Origin: Euglena gracilis
Taxonomy: Eukaryota > Euglenida > Euglenophyceae > Euglenales
NCBI GenBank assembly: GCA_039621445.1
Contig: CP154956.1
Coordinates: forward strand, 39,396,553-39,460,552
Reading direction: 5' to 3'
DNA: 64,000 nucleotides
The position numbers and the translations under genes were made by a program. The notes below the pieces were generated by a model that searched no databases, was not told the origin of the DNA, and saw only the letters and a program-made list of their open reading frames with translations. Positions 29,640-42,098 of this stretch are shown piece after piece (positions within the stretch are counted from its first letter, which is position 1; each line of letters opens with the position of its first letter).

Positions 29640-30600
29640 CTGTCAGGAAAGGTGGCCAAGAGTACGACAACCCCCCATTTTTCTTCCCGATATATGCATT
29701 TTTTCAACCCCCCCATTGTCTGAAGCCACCGGAACGTAATTTGTTTTCACTTGGTGTCCGCTTCATGTTTCCATTTTCTAATCCAATGCTCGTTGTATCT
29801 TATTTATTGTCCATTGGAAGTTGCCCTGCTGAAGATCACTGTTGTCCATTTTCCAGAGCGCTCGGGTGCATTTGCGCCTAACCGATTTATTCATGGGTAA
29901 TTTCTCAGCTGATGTTTTACAACCCCGTGCTGCTGCCCGTCACACACGGTGCAGACATATTCTGATATTATGTCTTCCTCACTGCGGCGTCTTTTAAGTC
30001 CAACCAATGACTAGTGTCCCGTTGGATGGGTTTCCCTTTATATGTGTCCATTATACCCTTCAAAAACGAGCTCAACGTTTTGGACAAATAAAATAATGAC
30101 ATTTCTACCACAGCCACTCCAAGGCTTCGGCGTTGGTGTGGCGTTCAGCTTTAACCTCGGCGCAGCTGGTGGGGTTACTATCTTTCCGAAACCTGGCGAA
30201 AGCGTTTTTCTTTGTGGAGAATGATCGAAACTTGAATGAGGACCATTTCACTTGAGGTAAACATATCCCATGCGTACGTTGTCGCACTCTGTTTTTCAGC
30301 CACTTCAGCATTGCATCTCCAAATGCCTGTTTTTCCTCGCAGAAGGTCTGGGATTTCGCCACTTCAACCTTTCTTTATCCAAGCCAAAATAACGTTTTCT
30401 ATGCTGCAGCAGCGTTTTTGTTTTGTTGTTAAATTGGTGGGTGCAATGCACATTGCCAGCTTTTCACACCACAGGGGGAAAAACCCCTCTGCATTTACGT
30501 CCCCAAATACCTCGTCAATTTCTTCCATCAGCCAATTATTATTATTTTATAGTATTGGCCTGCGAACAAGTCGAACAGTTATGTCAGTACCGCTGGTGCA
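29640..30600. other. Non-coding DNA with one ambiguous open patch
   Basis: Mostly AT-balanced, no domain. At 30125-30220 both strands are open (plus GFGVGVAFSFNLGAAGG; minus DSNPTSCAEVKAERHTNAEA), and each has plausible AG/GT borders; not assigned. Confidence 0.3.
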
Positions 30601-30689
30601 TCCTTCATTTTCGCTTAATGTTTATATCCGTGCATTCCTACTCCAGCCCGATCTCGTCTCCCCTCGTCGAGGCCACCCTAATTGTTTCC

Positions 30690-33280
30690 CGACCTGTTTC
30701 CTTTGCAATGCCCGTTTCAGCATCCGTTTTCTTCAACCCTTGCTGCCTCATCCAACCCTGTGGCGTCCATGACCCTCTTCCCAGCCGTACCTGTTTCAGC
30801 AGCAGCTGCCACCCCTCCCCTTCAGTTCCAGTCCATCCGTACCTGTCTCAGCATCAGCTGCCTCCCCCCCTCCAGTTCCACCCCATCAGTCTCTGAGTCT
30901 TCGGCCCAGCATCCGATGTCGAACCCCAATCACTCCCGTCACTCCGAAGGATCCTCCCCCTGGTCGTGTCCAGGTCCCTACATACCACCACCACCATTGT
31001 GGCATGCCTCTCAGAAGCCGCTGCTTCCCGCCATCCATTTCCTCCAACCTGTCCGTTTCCCGGCCCACGCCATCTGAACCGGTCATGGCCGAGCAAATGC
31101 CTTCAGGTGATTCGGTGTTCACCATTTCAGCCAGCACATCAGAGCTCGACACATTTCTGTAGGGCTGCATGGAAATTTCACATAAGTCAGTTCAGGGGGC
31201 ACTCCTCGGACATCATCACACCTTATACCATTCTCCCGCCATCCGTGTGTTCTGATTTTTCCATTGCTCAATACATGTGCCTGCAATGCTCCATCCCCCT
31301 ACAACAAACCAGGCGCCTCCATGTCTTCTTCCCCAGCCGTGCCAGTGTCAGCTGCCCTCCCTCACCCTTCAATCAACCAGCCGAGTCCATGCCCCCCCCC
31401 CCTCGGCCGTACCTGTCTCAGCATCCGCTGCCCTCCTCCCTCAATCAGCCCAGACCATATCTCCTCCCGTGGCCAAATCCGTGTCAGGAGCAGCAGCCTT
31501 CCTGCTGCTCCACACATCCACCCGGATGTGTCCATGTCCTTTCCTCTGGTCAGGCCAAGTCGGCAACAACTGCCCTTCCTCTCCTCATCCAATGTGTCCC
31601 TGTCCTCCATGCCAGTGTCAGTGTCAGTTCGCCAATCTTTTCCTCCAAATTGTCTCATCCAACGCCCCCGTCAGCCTTGCTTTTCTACTCAGTGTCTGCT
31701 CCATACTTCGCATTGCAGCACGATGTAGTGCGGCCGACATATCGCACCCAGAATCATCCCCCAGTCCCCTCCCCCAAATCAGTCTGGCATTCAGAAGGGA
31801 TGATGGCCATCAAACATGAGTTATCGACCTCGCTAATTTTATGCTGAACGTTGGTTGTCATAATGTTCATCAGATGCACCTAGAACTGTAAATAACACAC
31901 ATTAACACCTTTGCCAGATCACCAACCTCTCCAGCTCAGTTCGTCCAAAGCCCCCATGATTTTGCAACCGCAAAATTTGGTTCAGCACCAATCTGAGCAA
32001 AAAGGCGATTATTGTGTTCCATTAGATATTGTCCCTTTCTGCTGCATTCCCTACCCCCAAAGTTTTTTTTGTGTTACCGGTTTGTAGCTTAAGTCGCACC
32101 TGCGGGCGGCAGGTCCAGTCTATCTCTGCTCTGCATCAGAAGATACCGATGTTCCCCTCATCCTCCGGATCCACCGTCGACCTGCCCGAGCTATGCTTGA
32201 ATGTGTTGCAGTCATTTATCGCCAATGGTGAGCATCCCCCATCGCAACATGCCATTTTTTGAGCAGTTTTGTAAAGGTCACTTTTTATCCCCTCCCGTGA
32301 ACCCCCATGTCCACAGGCGAGGAGCAGCCTATGCGAATCTTGGGAGTTGGTTTTTGATGCACCACTTCCCTGTGCTCCCCCCTCCCAGAAGTGGCTGAGT
32401 CAGCCATAGTCCCTACTCACCCCACCGTGGGAGGAGTGTTCTCTCTTTTCCATTGAATAATCTGCCAGGCCCAAGTCAGATACCCTCCCTCTCTCCGCAA
32501 CAACCCAGCAGCCTCATAAATCCTTCCCCGGCCGTGCAATTGTCAACACCAGCTGCCCCCCCTCCCCTTTCAATCAATATCAGCTGAGTCCATGTCCTCT
32601 TCCCCAGCCGTACCTGTGTCAGCACCAGCTGCCCTCCTCCCCTTAAACCAACCAGCCGAGTAGATGTCCCCCACCCCGGCCGTGCCCGTGACACCTTTAA
32701 CTGCCCTCCCCCCCCCTTAACCACCCCAATCCAAGTCTCCTCCCCAGGCCGAGCCCGTGTCAACAGCAGCCGCCTTCCTCCATCCCTACACAACCACCCA
32801 GTTGTGCCCATGTGCTCGTCCCTAGTCGGGCCCAGTCAGCGACAGCTGCCTTTCCCGTCCTCACCCAACGGGTTGCCACGTCCTCCATGCCAGTGTTAAT
32901 ATCAGTTGTCCGACCCTCCCCCCAATCGAACCACCCAATTCTGCCATCACAGTCACGCTTTTCTACTCCAGTGTCAGCACCATATATCGCATTGCAGCAC
33001 ATTGTGGTGCTGTTGAAACATCACAGCCAAGTTCATTCCTGGAGTTTCGTGGTTCCTCTTATCCCCCCCCCAATCAGTCTGGGTGAGCAACAGATTCAGT
33101 AAGGATGTCGGCAAAGGCCATCAGCCATGAGTTTATCGACCAAATTAATTTGATGCTGACCATCGGTTGTCATAACGATCAACGGAAATCCCTGGAGCTG
33201 TAAATATCACACATAAACGGATCACCAACTTCCCTAGCCCTGACTGTCCAATGCCCCAATGATTTTTCAACCGGAGAGGG
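30690..33280. repeat. Tandemly duplicated C-rich minisatellite region
   Basis: Short units of about 67 bp with consensus TCCCCAGCCGTACCTGTGTC followed by AGCACCAGCTGCCCTCC recur at 30770-30880, 31310-31470 and 32520-32780. The stretches 31498-31980 and 32770-33280 are diverged copies of each other about 1.3 kb apart, including a non-repetitive flank with GCTTTTCTACTC and CATGAGTT.TCGACC. Confidence 0.7.
32113..32227 (+). CDS. Candidate orphan exon, plus strand
   Basis: Canonical borders GGCAG|GTC and AATG|GTGAGC enclose a 115-nt open segment starting VQSISALHQKIPMF and ending LCLNVLQSFIAN. The minus strand is less open. No family recognised; no neighbour exon identified, so this may be chance. 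Confidence 0.3.
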
Positions 33281-35800
33281 ATAATTGTCCTCTTTTTCAT
33301 TCCTTTCTCACAAGAGATTTTCCAGCTGTCTCTCTGTGTCAGGCATCTCTTACCAGAAAATGTCACGCAACATATGTGATCTCACACATATAGCATACCA
33401 CAGACCTTGAGATATTCCCATTTGCACTGCCCCCCTCCTGGAATCATAAAATCAGCTGGCTGACCAAATGACGTATCGCCTGTTCAAAATTGGCGTTATT
33501 TTCAGCATTGTTTCTCAAATTTTTATGGATAAATGCGAAGGTCTTGCTTGTATTTAATTTTGTGCTTTCATTCAGCTTCTCTTCAAAAATTTCTCGCTAA
33601 TCTTTTAGATGACAACTCGTTGGGAAGTAATTCTATTTTTTAAGCAAATTATATAATTCAAGTCAGATGCTGCAAATGATTAATCCCATCCCATATGTCC
33701 ATGGGTGCTATACAACGATTTTGTTGTCCCCATAACGTGCAGAGATACAGGTTGTTGCTGATCACTCGCTATTTGCTATAATGGATTTGTCTCCGCATCC
33801 CCTCATTTTTCTGTTTTGACTCAGCCGCCGTGTTGTTCCCCTCATGGCTATATTGACTGACTGAACCTCATAAACGTGGTGGTTAAATTTCAAAGGGTGG
33901 TTGCGCTATCACTGAATCACCGCATTGTTTGCTTGTTCTGTGATGGTTGCACCTCTGCGCTCCTTTGAACCGCAGGGTCTCAATCACAGGTTTTTTGTGC
34001 CCCTGAAATCTGAATTTTGACCAGTTCAAGTGACCATGTGGCCAACGTTCTGGATTTTCTGTTCCAAACCAGGGGAAAATTATTGCATAGAAAATCTGTC
34101 CATACGTCTCATTTAGCTGCAATGCCCGGTCTTCCGAGATCAAAAAAAAATCACCCAACTGGTCATTTTGCCAGAGTTTGGAACCCCCCCACTCCACGGC
34201 TTTATCATTTTTATAATGTGGGGTGATCTGAAGCGCCGGAGCGTCCGAATACCCACTTTTTCACATAGTTGTGGCTAAAAATTTTGCTTGGCTTCCTTGT
34301 GACATCTCAGACGAGTTATCCCCAGGAGTTTATGACGAGTTGTTGTCCAGATGAATGAAGACAGGGCTGTGCAGATTGAAAATTGAACACAGGCAGAGCC
34401 ACACATAGGTCCTTGGGCTGCACACATTCTGATCCAACCCTCACAAATGATGCATTGTGTAATTGTCATTCGACTCAATGCAGGCAAGCCAATGCAACGT
34501 GCTGCGAACTCCCAAAGCATTGTTTATTTAGAAATGAACAAAAGAGGAAGCCACTTCCTGCCTTCCATTATTCTTTTTATTCACTCTTCAACTTTTTATG
34601 GTGTCCCAATGCTTCAAGGATGGCTCATGTGGTTGGCAGCTGATTGATATTGGTGCCCCATCAACATCCGAACCATGACGTTCCAAAGTTGTACTTTTTT
34701 TTAATATCCACTAGTGATTAATGGTGTGCAACCCTGAATCCTTGTCTGAGCAAATGGCAGTTTTGACAAATGTCATTCTGGAAGACACGTAATCATATGT
34801 GGCTGTTTTTTTTTCTATGTGAACCACTATACAGCAGCAAATCTGTATGCCCCCTTCACTGTATCGCCCATCGGCCGGGCTTTCCGGCATCCTTTTTGGT
34901 CATCCATGGAAAATTTTCTCAGTTTCAGCCTCAGCCTCAGTTTTGAATGGCCTCACACCATAAGCTCACCACAGAGTCACCGCTTTTCCGGCCATTGTTT
35001 TCCTAATCACATTTCTCCTACTGCCAGCTTTGACATAACCGAAGGAGGGTCAGGTGAAGGAGAGTGCAAGGACGCAAGCTAGTTACCATCTTCATAATAC
35101 CAGGATTGGTCACAAAGCCATGTCATTCAGGGGAAGCTCTCGTGACGTCTTTTCTCGCTTTGGTTATCTTGGGTCAATGCTTATGTGGAACGGAGCCTGG
35201 CAAATGCGTTGCAAACCCAGAAACGTTATAAAAAACCCTCTCTTTTTTCCTTTTGATGGAGGAATTTTCCATGTGGACTTGGGCAAACCCTTCTTCCCAC
35301 TCACCAGAGACGAGTTGAAATTCGATTACATCTCACTGTTGGCACTTACTGGTTTTCATGTCTGTGGCATTCATTTTTTCCCATTGCAATCTGCACACAA
35401 CCTGGCATATGAATATGTGTAAGGTCTTATAGGCTCTCATTTGTTAATTTTCACTCCTCCCGTGTGTCTCTATATCCTAAGGAGAAGCAATGGTGAGGGT
35501 CCGTAGATGGGTGCGTGGTGGGACAGTGATGGCCAGTAGGCTATTGGTTGCAAAGGTTATTCCAGCATGCCGCAACGCCCACCCCTGCAGCCTCATGAGC
35601 ACCCTGCAGTCCTGCGCTCCGTGGTTCCATTTGTGTTACTGATTGGCCACACGTTCTTTTAGCTTTTCTCTGTCCCTGTCCGACTGCCAGGGAGTTTATC
35701 TTGCCATCCATGTCCTCTCAACAGTGTCATGGGGATCCCATCCTTTTTGTCTCAATTAACAATTTACCACATCTTTGTGCCTTTAAATTTTGGCTCAATC
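33281..35800. other. No clear gene
   Basis: AT-balanced DNA with scattered short open frames on both strands (for example plus 35054-35422). No domain, no convincing splice pair. Confidence 0.4.
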
Positions 35801-35807
35801 CGGGCAG

Positions 35808-35906
35808 GCTTTTGCTACAGAAGGCGGGATTGAAGGGGCGGTGGCACCGGATGCCGACCGCTTTTACGTGCGGATTACGGCCTCTTCATGGAATCAGCAT
35901 GTTGCA
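35808..35906 (+). CDS. Candidate orphan exon, plus strand
   Basis: CGGGCAG|GCT to GTTGCA|GTAAAC encloses 33 codons, AFATEGGIEGAVAPDADRFY, VRITASSWNQHVA. The minus strand has stops in all frames here. No family recognised. Confidence 0.35.
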
Positions 35907-37466
35907 GTAAACATTGGAATATTTCCCTTCGGTCAGAGTTTGATCGCTCACGAGGCCGGCCAATGGGCAGTACAACATATTCTCTCAGGCTTATCTCCTG
36001 TTCATTCAGCATTTTTTTCTTTTTAATGCTCACCTAGCATTATGCCATGGGGCATTTCTATCCTCTTGAATTTTGGTGGAAAAAAACCACATCCCCCAAT
36101 CCGCCCAACTGATTTTTCCGCTGGAGACACACCACCCTCCAAACGGGATCCAGTCTGCTCGGAGTCTTTATGGCAGCATAATCACATTTGCACCCGCCCT
36201 CCTGCTATCTCCCCCATCATCCCACCAGCCGTACCTGTGTCTCCCCCAGTGTTGACCTCAGCCTCCGTTTCGTGACAATCCATCGGGTATCGGACCGTCA
36301 TATCTTTCTTTTTCCCCATCACGCCTCCTCCAACGCTTGGTCTGGGGGTCATCCGTCCTGCAGGACCTTCCCGCCCACCAGGATTTTGGTGGCACTCGGA
36401 CTGTTTCGCCACCGCTGGTGGCTTGGGTTTACAATCAGTAGCAACTGAGAGCCAACACGCTTTCTGGTTCCCTGAGCCATTCCCGTTGACAAAAAGGGGA
36501 GCCTAGGACAGTGTATAAGCTTTTCTGTCCGCTTTGGGTTAGTGGTACATCAACTTCTCCCTTCCCCTCTTTGTCTAGTCCACACATCCCTCCCGGCAAG
36601 CCTGGGTACGGTTGGCTTTTCCAGAAGTTATATTCCAAAAATGGCTCTCATGAGCGGTTCGGTTACCCCCTGCCACCTGCTTTCCGTTTGTCTAACGGCA
36701 GGGTTTGGGGCAGGGTAAACTGGCTTGGTCACGCTGCCCTGGCAAGTGAAATGAGTATGCAACCACGCAAGGCAAGGCGGGGCTCTGAAGCAATTTTGAC
36801 CAAAAAACAAAACCAATTTTGGCCTTGCCCAAATTAATTGTGTGCAAGGTCAGCTGGGTATCAAAAAGGCGCTCATACCAGACAGATATTTGGGTGTTTG
36901 ATGTGCTGACATTTTATAAAGCGACTGCACAGTGCGGTCATCAGGGTGCCCAAATAATTTCCTCAAATCTCAGATGGGGTTGACAGGTCTACTCACACAC
37001 TGCTGGGGGCCTCACATCATGCGCATGCACAGCCTGGGAAGCCGTTTTGGAAGAAAGCAATTTGTCAAGAGACTGTCATGCAGTTGCCGTGTGCATTTGG
37101 AATCATCTCATGTGTTTTGTCCCCGCCTCGCTCTCTGTCCATCATGGTCCTGCACAGGGGAGGGGCACTCTGTCCCATCCGCGGCGCTGGGGGGATCCTG
37201 GACCAACGGCTCGCCCTGTCGCGGCAGCCTTGCTCCGGGCAGTCTGCCCAGCACGCGTGGCAAGAATGGGGGGGGGGGAACCCTGGCCCCGGCGCCGGGC
37301 CTGTCTTGGCGGGGACCAATCCATGGGTCTCCACTTGGCAGGGGTTGACGGCATCCATGTCCCTGCAGGCGGGGCTTGGTCGCCTCACTGCCATGGTGGA
37401 CGGGGAGGGGCCACTCAGCGCATGCTGTGTGACCTCCCGGTCCTGGCCACCACACACAAAAAAAAA
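35907..37466. other. No assigned gene; GC-rich patch beside microsatellite
   Basis: 36000-36950 shows no coding signal. 37100-37450 is GC-rich and CpG-rich and open in several frames on both strands, so could be an exon, possibly of the A9 gene N-terminus; no domain recognised. Confidence 0.3.
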
Positions 37467-38047
37467 GTATGTATGTATGTATGTATGTATGTATGTATGT
37501 ATGTATGTATGTATGTATGTATGTATGTATGTATGTATGTATGTATGTATGTATGTATGTATGTATGTATGTATGTATGTATGTATGTGTGTATGTGTGT
37601 GTGTTTATGTATGTATGTATGTATGTATGTATGTATGTATGTATGTATTTTTGTTTGTATGTATGTATGTATTTATGTATGTATGTATGTATGTATTTAT
37701 GTCTGTATGTATGTATGTATGTATGTATGTATGTATGTATGTATGTATGTATGTATGTATGTATGTATGTATGTATGTATGTACGTATGTATGTATGTAT
37801 GTATGTTTGTATGTATGTACGTATGTATGTATGTATGTATGTATGTATGTGTGTATGTATGTATGTATGTATGTATGTATGTATGTATGTATGTATGTAT
37901 GTATGTATGTATGTCTGTATGTATGTCTGTATGTATGTATGTATGTATGTATGTATGTATGTATGTATGTATGTCTGTATGTATGTATGTATGTATGTAT
38001 GTATGTATGTATGTATGTATGTATGTATGTATGTATGTATGTATGTA

Positions 38048-38092
<45 letters not shown>

Positions 38093-39473
38093 GCCTGTCT
38101 GTCTGTCTGTATGAATGCATGTATGTATGTATGTATGTATGTATGTATGTATGTATGTATGTATGTATGTATGTATGTATGTATGTATGTATGTCTGTCT
38201 GTCTGTATGTCTGTCTGTATGTATGTCTGTATGTATGTAGTCTGTTATGGTATGTATGTATGTATGTATGTATGTATGTATGTCTGTATGTATGTATGTA
38301 TGTATGTATGTATGTCTGTCTGTATGTATGTATGTATGTATTCATGTATGTATGTATGTATGTATGTATGTATGTATGTCTGTATGTATGTATGTATGTA
38401 TGTATGTATGTATGTATGTATGTATGTATGTATGTATGTATGTATGTATGTATGTATGTATGTATGTATGTATGTATGTATGTATGTATGTATGTATGTA
38501 TGTATGTATGTATGTATGTATGTATGTATGTATGTATGTATGTATGTATGTATGTATGTATGTATGTATGTATGTATGTATGTATGTATGTATGTTGTAT
38601 GTATGTATGTATGTATGTATGTATGTGTGTATGTATGTATGTATGTATGTATGTATGTATGTATGTATGTATGTATGTATGTATGTATGTATGTATGTAT
38701 GTATGTATGTATGTATGTCTGTATGTCTGTATGTATCTATCTATGTATGTATGTCTGTATGTGTCTGTATGTATGTATGTCTGTATGTATGTCTGTATGT
38801 CTGTTTGTCTTTATGTATGTCTGTCTGTCTGTATGTATGTCTGTCTGTATGTATGTTTGTCTGTCTGTATGTATGTCTGTCTGTCTGTCTGTATGTATGT
38901 ATGTCTGTCTGTCTGTGTCTGTCTGTCTGTATGTCTGTCTGTCTGTATGTATGTATGCATGTATGTATGTATGTATGTCAGTATGTACGTATGTCTGTAT
39001 GTCTGTATGTATGTATGTATGTCTGTCTGTGTCTGTATGTCTGTATGTATGTCTGTTCTGTATGTATGTATGTATGTATGTATGTCTGTCTGTATGTATG
39101 TGTGTGTGTATGTCTGTGTATGTATGTATATATGTATGTGTGTATGTATGTATGTATGTATGTATGTATGTCTGTCTGTCTGTATGTATGTATGAATGTA
39201 TGTATGTCTGTCTGTGTATCTGTCTGTGTTCTGTATGTTTGTATTTCTGTATTTATGTTTGTATGTATGTATGTATGTATGTATGTATGTATGTCTGTCT
39301 GTCTGTCTGTATGTATGTATGTATGTATGTATGTATGTCTGTATGTATGTATGTATGTATGTATGTATGTATGTATGTATGTATGTATGTATGTCTGTAT
39401 GTATGTATGTATGTATGTATGTATGTATGTATGTATGTATGTATGTATGTATGTATGTATGTCTGTATGTATG

Positions 39474-39505
<32 letters not shown>

Positions 39506-41458
39506 TGTATGTATGTATGTATATAAGCATGTATATTTGTATGTATGTATGTATGCATGTATGTATGTATGTATGTATGTATGTATGTATGTATGTATGT
39601 ATGTATGTATGTATGTATGTATGTATGTATTTATGTATGTCTGTATGCATCTATATATGTATCTATGTATGTCTGTATATATGTCTGTATGTATGTATGT
39701 ATGTATGTATGTCTGTATGTGTGTGTGTGTATAAGTATGTATGTATGTATGTATGTATGTCTGTATGTATGTATGTCTGTATGTATGTATGTATGTATGT
39801 ATGTCTGTATGTATGTATGTATGTATGTATGTATGTATGTATGTATGTATGTATGTATGTATGTATGTATGTATGTATGTATGTATGTATGTATGTATGT
39901 ATGTATGTATGTATGTATGTATGTATGGTATGTATGTATGTATGTATCTGTATGTATGTATGTATGTATGTATGTATGTATGTCTGTCTGTATGTATGTA
40001 TGTATGTATGTATGTATGTCTGTATGTATGTATGTATGTATGTATGTATGTATGTATGTATGTATGTATGTATGTATGTGTATGTATGTATGTATGTATG
40101 TATGTATGTATGTCTGTCTGTATGTATGTATGTATGTATGTCTGTATGTATGTATGTATGTATGTATGTCTGTATGTATGTATGTATGTCTGTATGTATG
40201 TATGTATGTATGTATGTATGTATGTATGTATGTATGTATGTATGTATGTATGTATGTATGTATGTATGTATGTATGTATGTATGTATGTATGTATGTATG
40301 TATGTATGTATGTATGTATGTATGTATGTATGTATGTATGTATGTATGTATGTATGGTATGTATGTATGTATGTATGTATGTATGTATGTATGTATGTAT
40401 GTATGTATGTATGTATGTATGTATGTATGTATGTATGTATGTATGTATGTATGTATGTATGTATGTATGTATGTATGTATGTATGTATGTATGTATGTAT
40501 GTATGTATGTATGTATGTATGTATGTATGTATGTATGTATGTATGTATGTATGTATGTATGTATGTATGTCTGTATGTATGTATGTCTGTATGTATGTAT
40601 GTTTGTATGTATGTATGTTTGTATGTATGTATGTTTTTTTGTATGTATGTATGTATGTATGTATGTATGTATGTATGTATGTATGTATGTATGTATGTAT
40701 GTATGTATGTATGTATGTATGTATGTATGTATGTATGTATGTATGTATGTATGTATGTATGTATGTATGTATGTATGTATGTATGTATGTATGTATGTAT
40801 GTATGTGTATGTATGTATGTATGTATGTATGTATGTATGTATGTATGTATGTATGTATGTATGTATGTATGTATGTATGTATGTCTGTATGTATGTATGT
40901 ATGTATGTATGTATGTATGTATGTCTGTCTGTATGTATGTATGTATGTATGTATGTATGTATGTATGTATGTATGTATGTATGTCTGTATGTATGTATGT
41001 ATGTATGTATGTATGTATGTATGTATGTATGTATGTATGTATGTATGTATGTATGTATGTATGTATGTATGTATGTATGTATGTATGTATGTATGTATGT
41101 ATGTATGTATGTATGTATGTCTGTATGTATGTATGTATGTATGTATGTATGTATGTCTGTATGTCTGTATGTCTGTATGTCTGTATGTATGTCTGTATGT
41201 ATGTATGTATGTATGTATGTATGTATGTATGTATGTATGTATGTATGTATGTGTATGTATGTATGTATGTATGTATGTATGTGTGTATGTATGTATGTAT
41301 GTATGTATGTCTGTATGTATGTATGTATGTATGTATGTATGTATGTATGTATGTATGTATGTATGTATGTATGTATGTATGTATGTATGTATGTATGTAT
41401 GTATGTATGTATGTATGTATGTATGTATGTACGTATGTATGTATGTATGTAGGTATGC
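37467..41458. repeat. (TATG)n / (TGTC)n microsatellite, about 4.0 kb
   Basis: TATG with many TGTC units interspersed, especially 38048-38110 and 38715-39300, so much more heterogeneous than the 6.5-kb block. It ends directly at retroelement A. Confidence 0.98.
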
Positions 41459-42098
41459 AGGGTTGAAATGTGCTTCGCATTGTTTTCCCATTTTTGTTCA
41501 TTTTATTTTGCGCATTTTCTGGATTTTTGGGAAAATGCGCATTTTGCACATTTTTTTTCGCATTTTTATGCTCATTTTCTGGATGTTTTCCTCCAAAATC
41601 GCGGCTTTGGCTGATTCCTTCGATCTGTCGTTGGAATTTGATGCGTTTTTATCAAAAGGGCATGCGCGCTTATCGCGATATAGGTCGCGACATTCCAACG
41701 CGTTTCTAAAATTCTGGGGTGACACGGTGCTGTGGATGCACCCTCACGCAAAACTCATCAAGGATGTGGTGGAGAAAATCCTCTGCGACGAAGCGCGAGG
41801 AGCTCTCCTCGTACCCGTCAATCCGAATGCGGATTGGTTTCATCAATTATCCTATGTGTGTTTCCATTGGTGGGAGTTACCCGCTATTGTACCACTATTT
41901 GAAGATTTTTGTGGTATATTATTACCACCTGTTAAGGAAGTCATTTTTCGCGTTTGTTTCTTTGACGCATTCGGAAGATCCGACTTGCGTGTGGCAAGAT
42001 ACCTCGCGACGGATGGGAATGCCACTCCCTCAACGCAGATTTCTGCAGTCATTGAAAGTGCGGACCAACACCCCAAGTCTGCTGACTACTGTTCGTGA
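41459..42098 (+). pseudogene. Element A: 5' part, AT-rich leader and degenerate pol N-terminus
   Basis: 41460-41600 has repeated CGCATTTT motifs and looks non-coding. From about 41620 an open frame reads VVEKILCDEARGALLVPV, similar to the segment before the protease/RT of some LTR elements. Frame ends with TGA at 42096. Confidence 0.45.

Noticed and set aside
30966-31847. 293-codon plus frame
   Set aside because: Composed of the C-rich minisatellite; overlapping frames of similar length are open and no domain is seen.
37469-41491. 700-800-codon open frames across the second microsatellite
   Set aside because: Same artefact; joins to flanking sequence are chance extensions.
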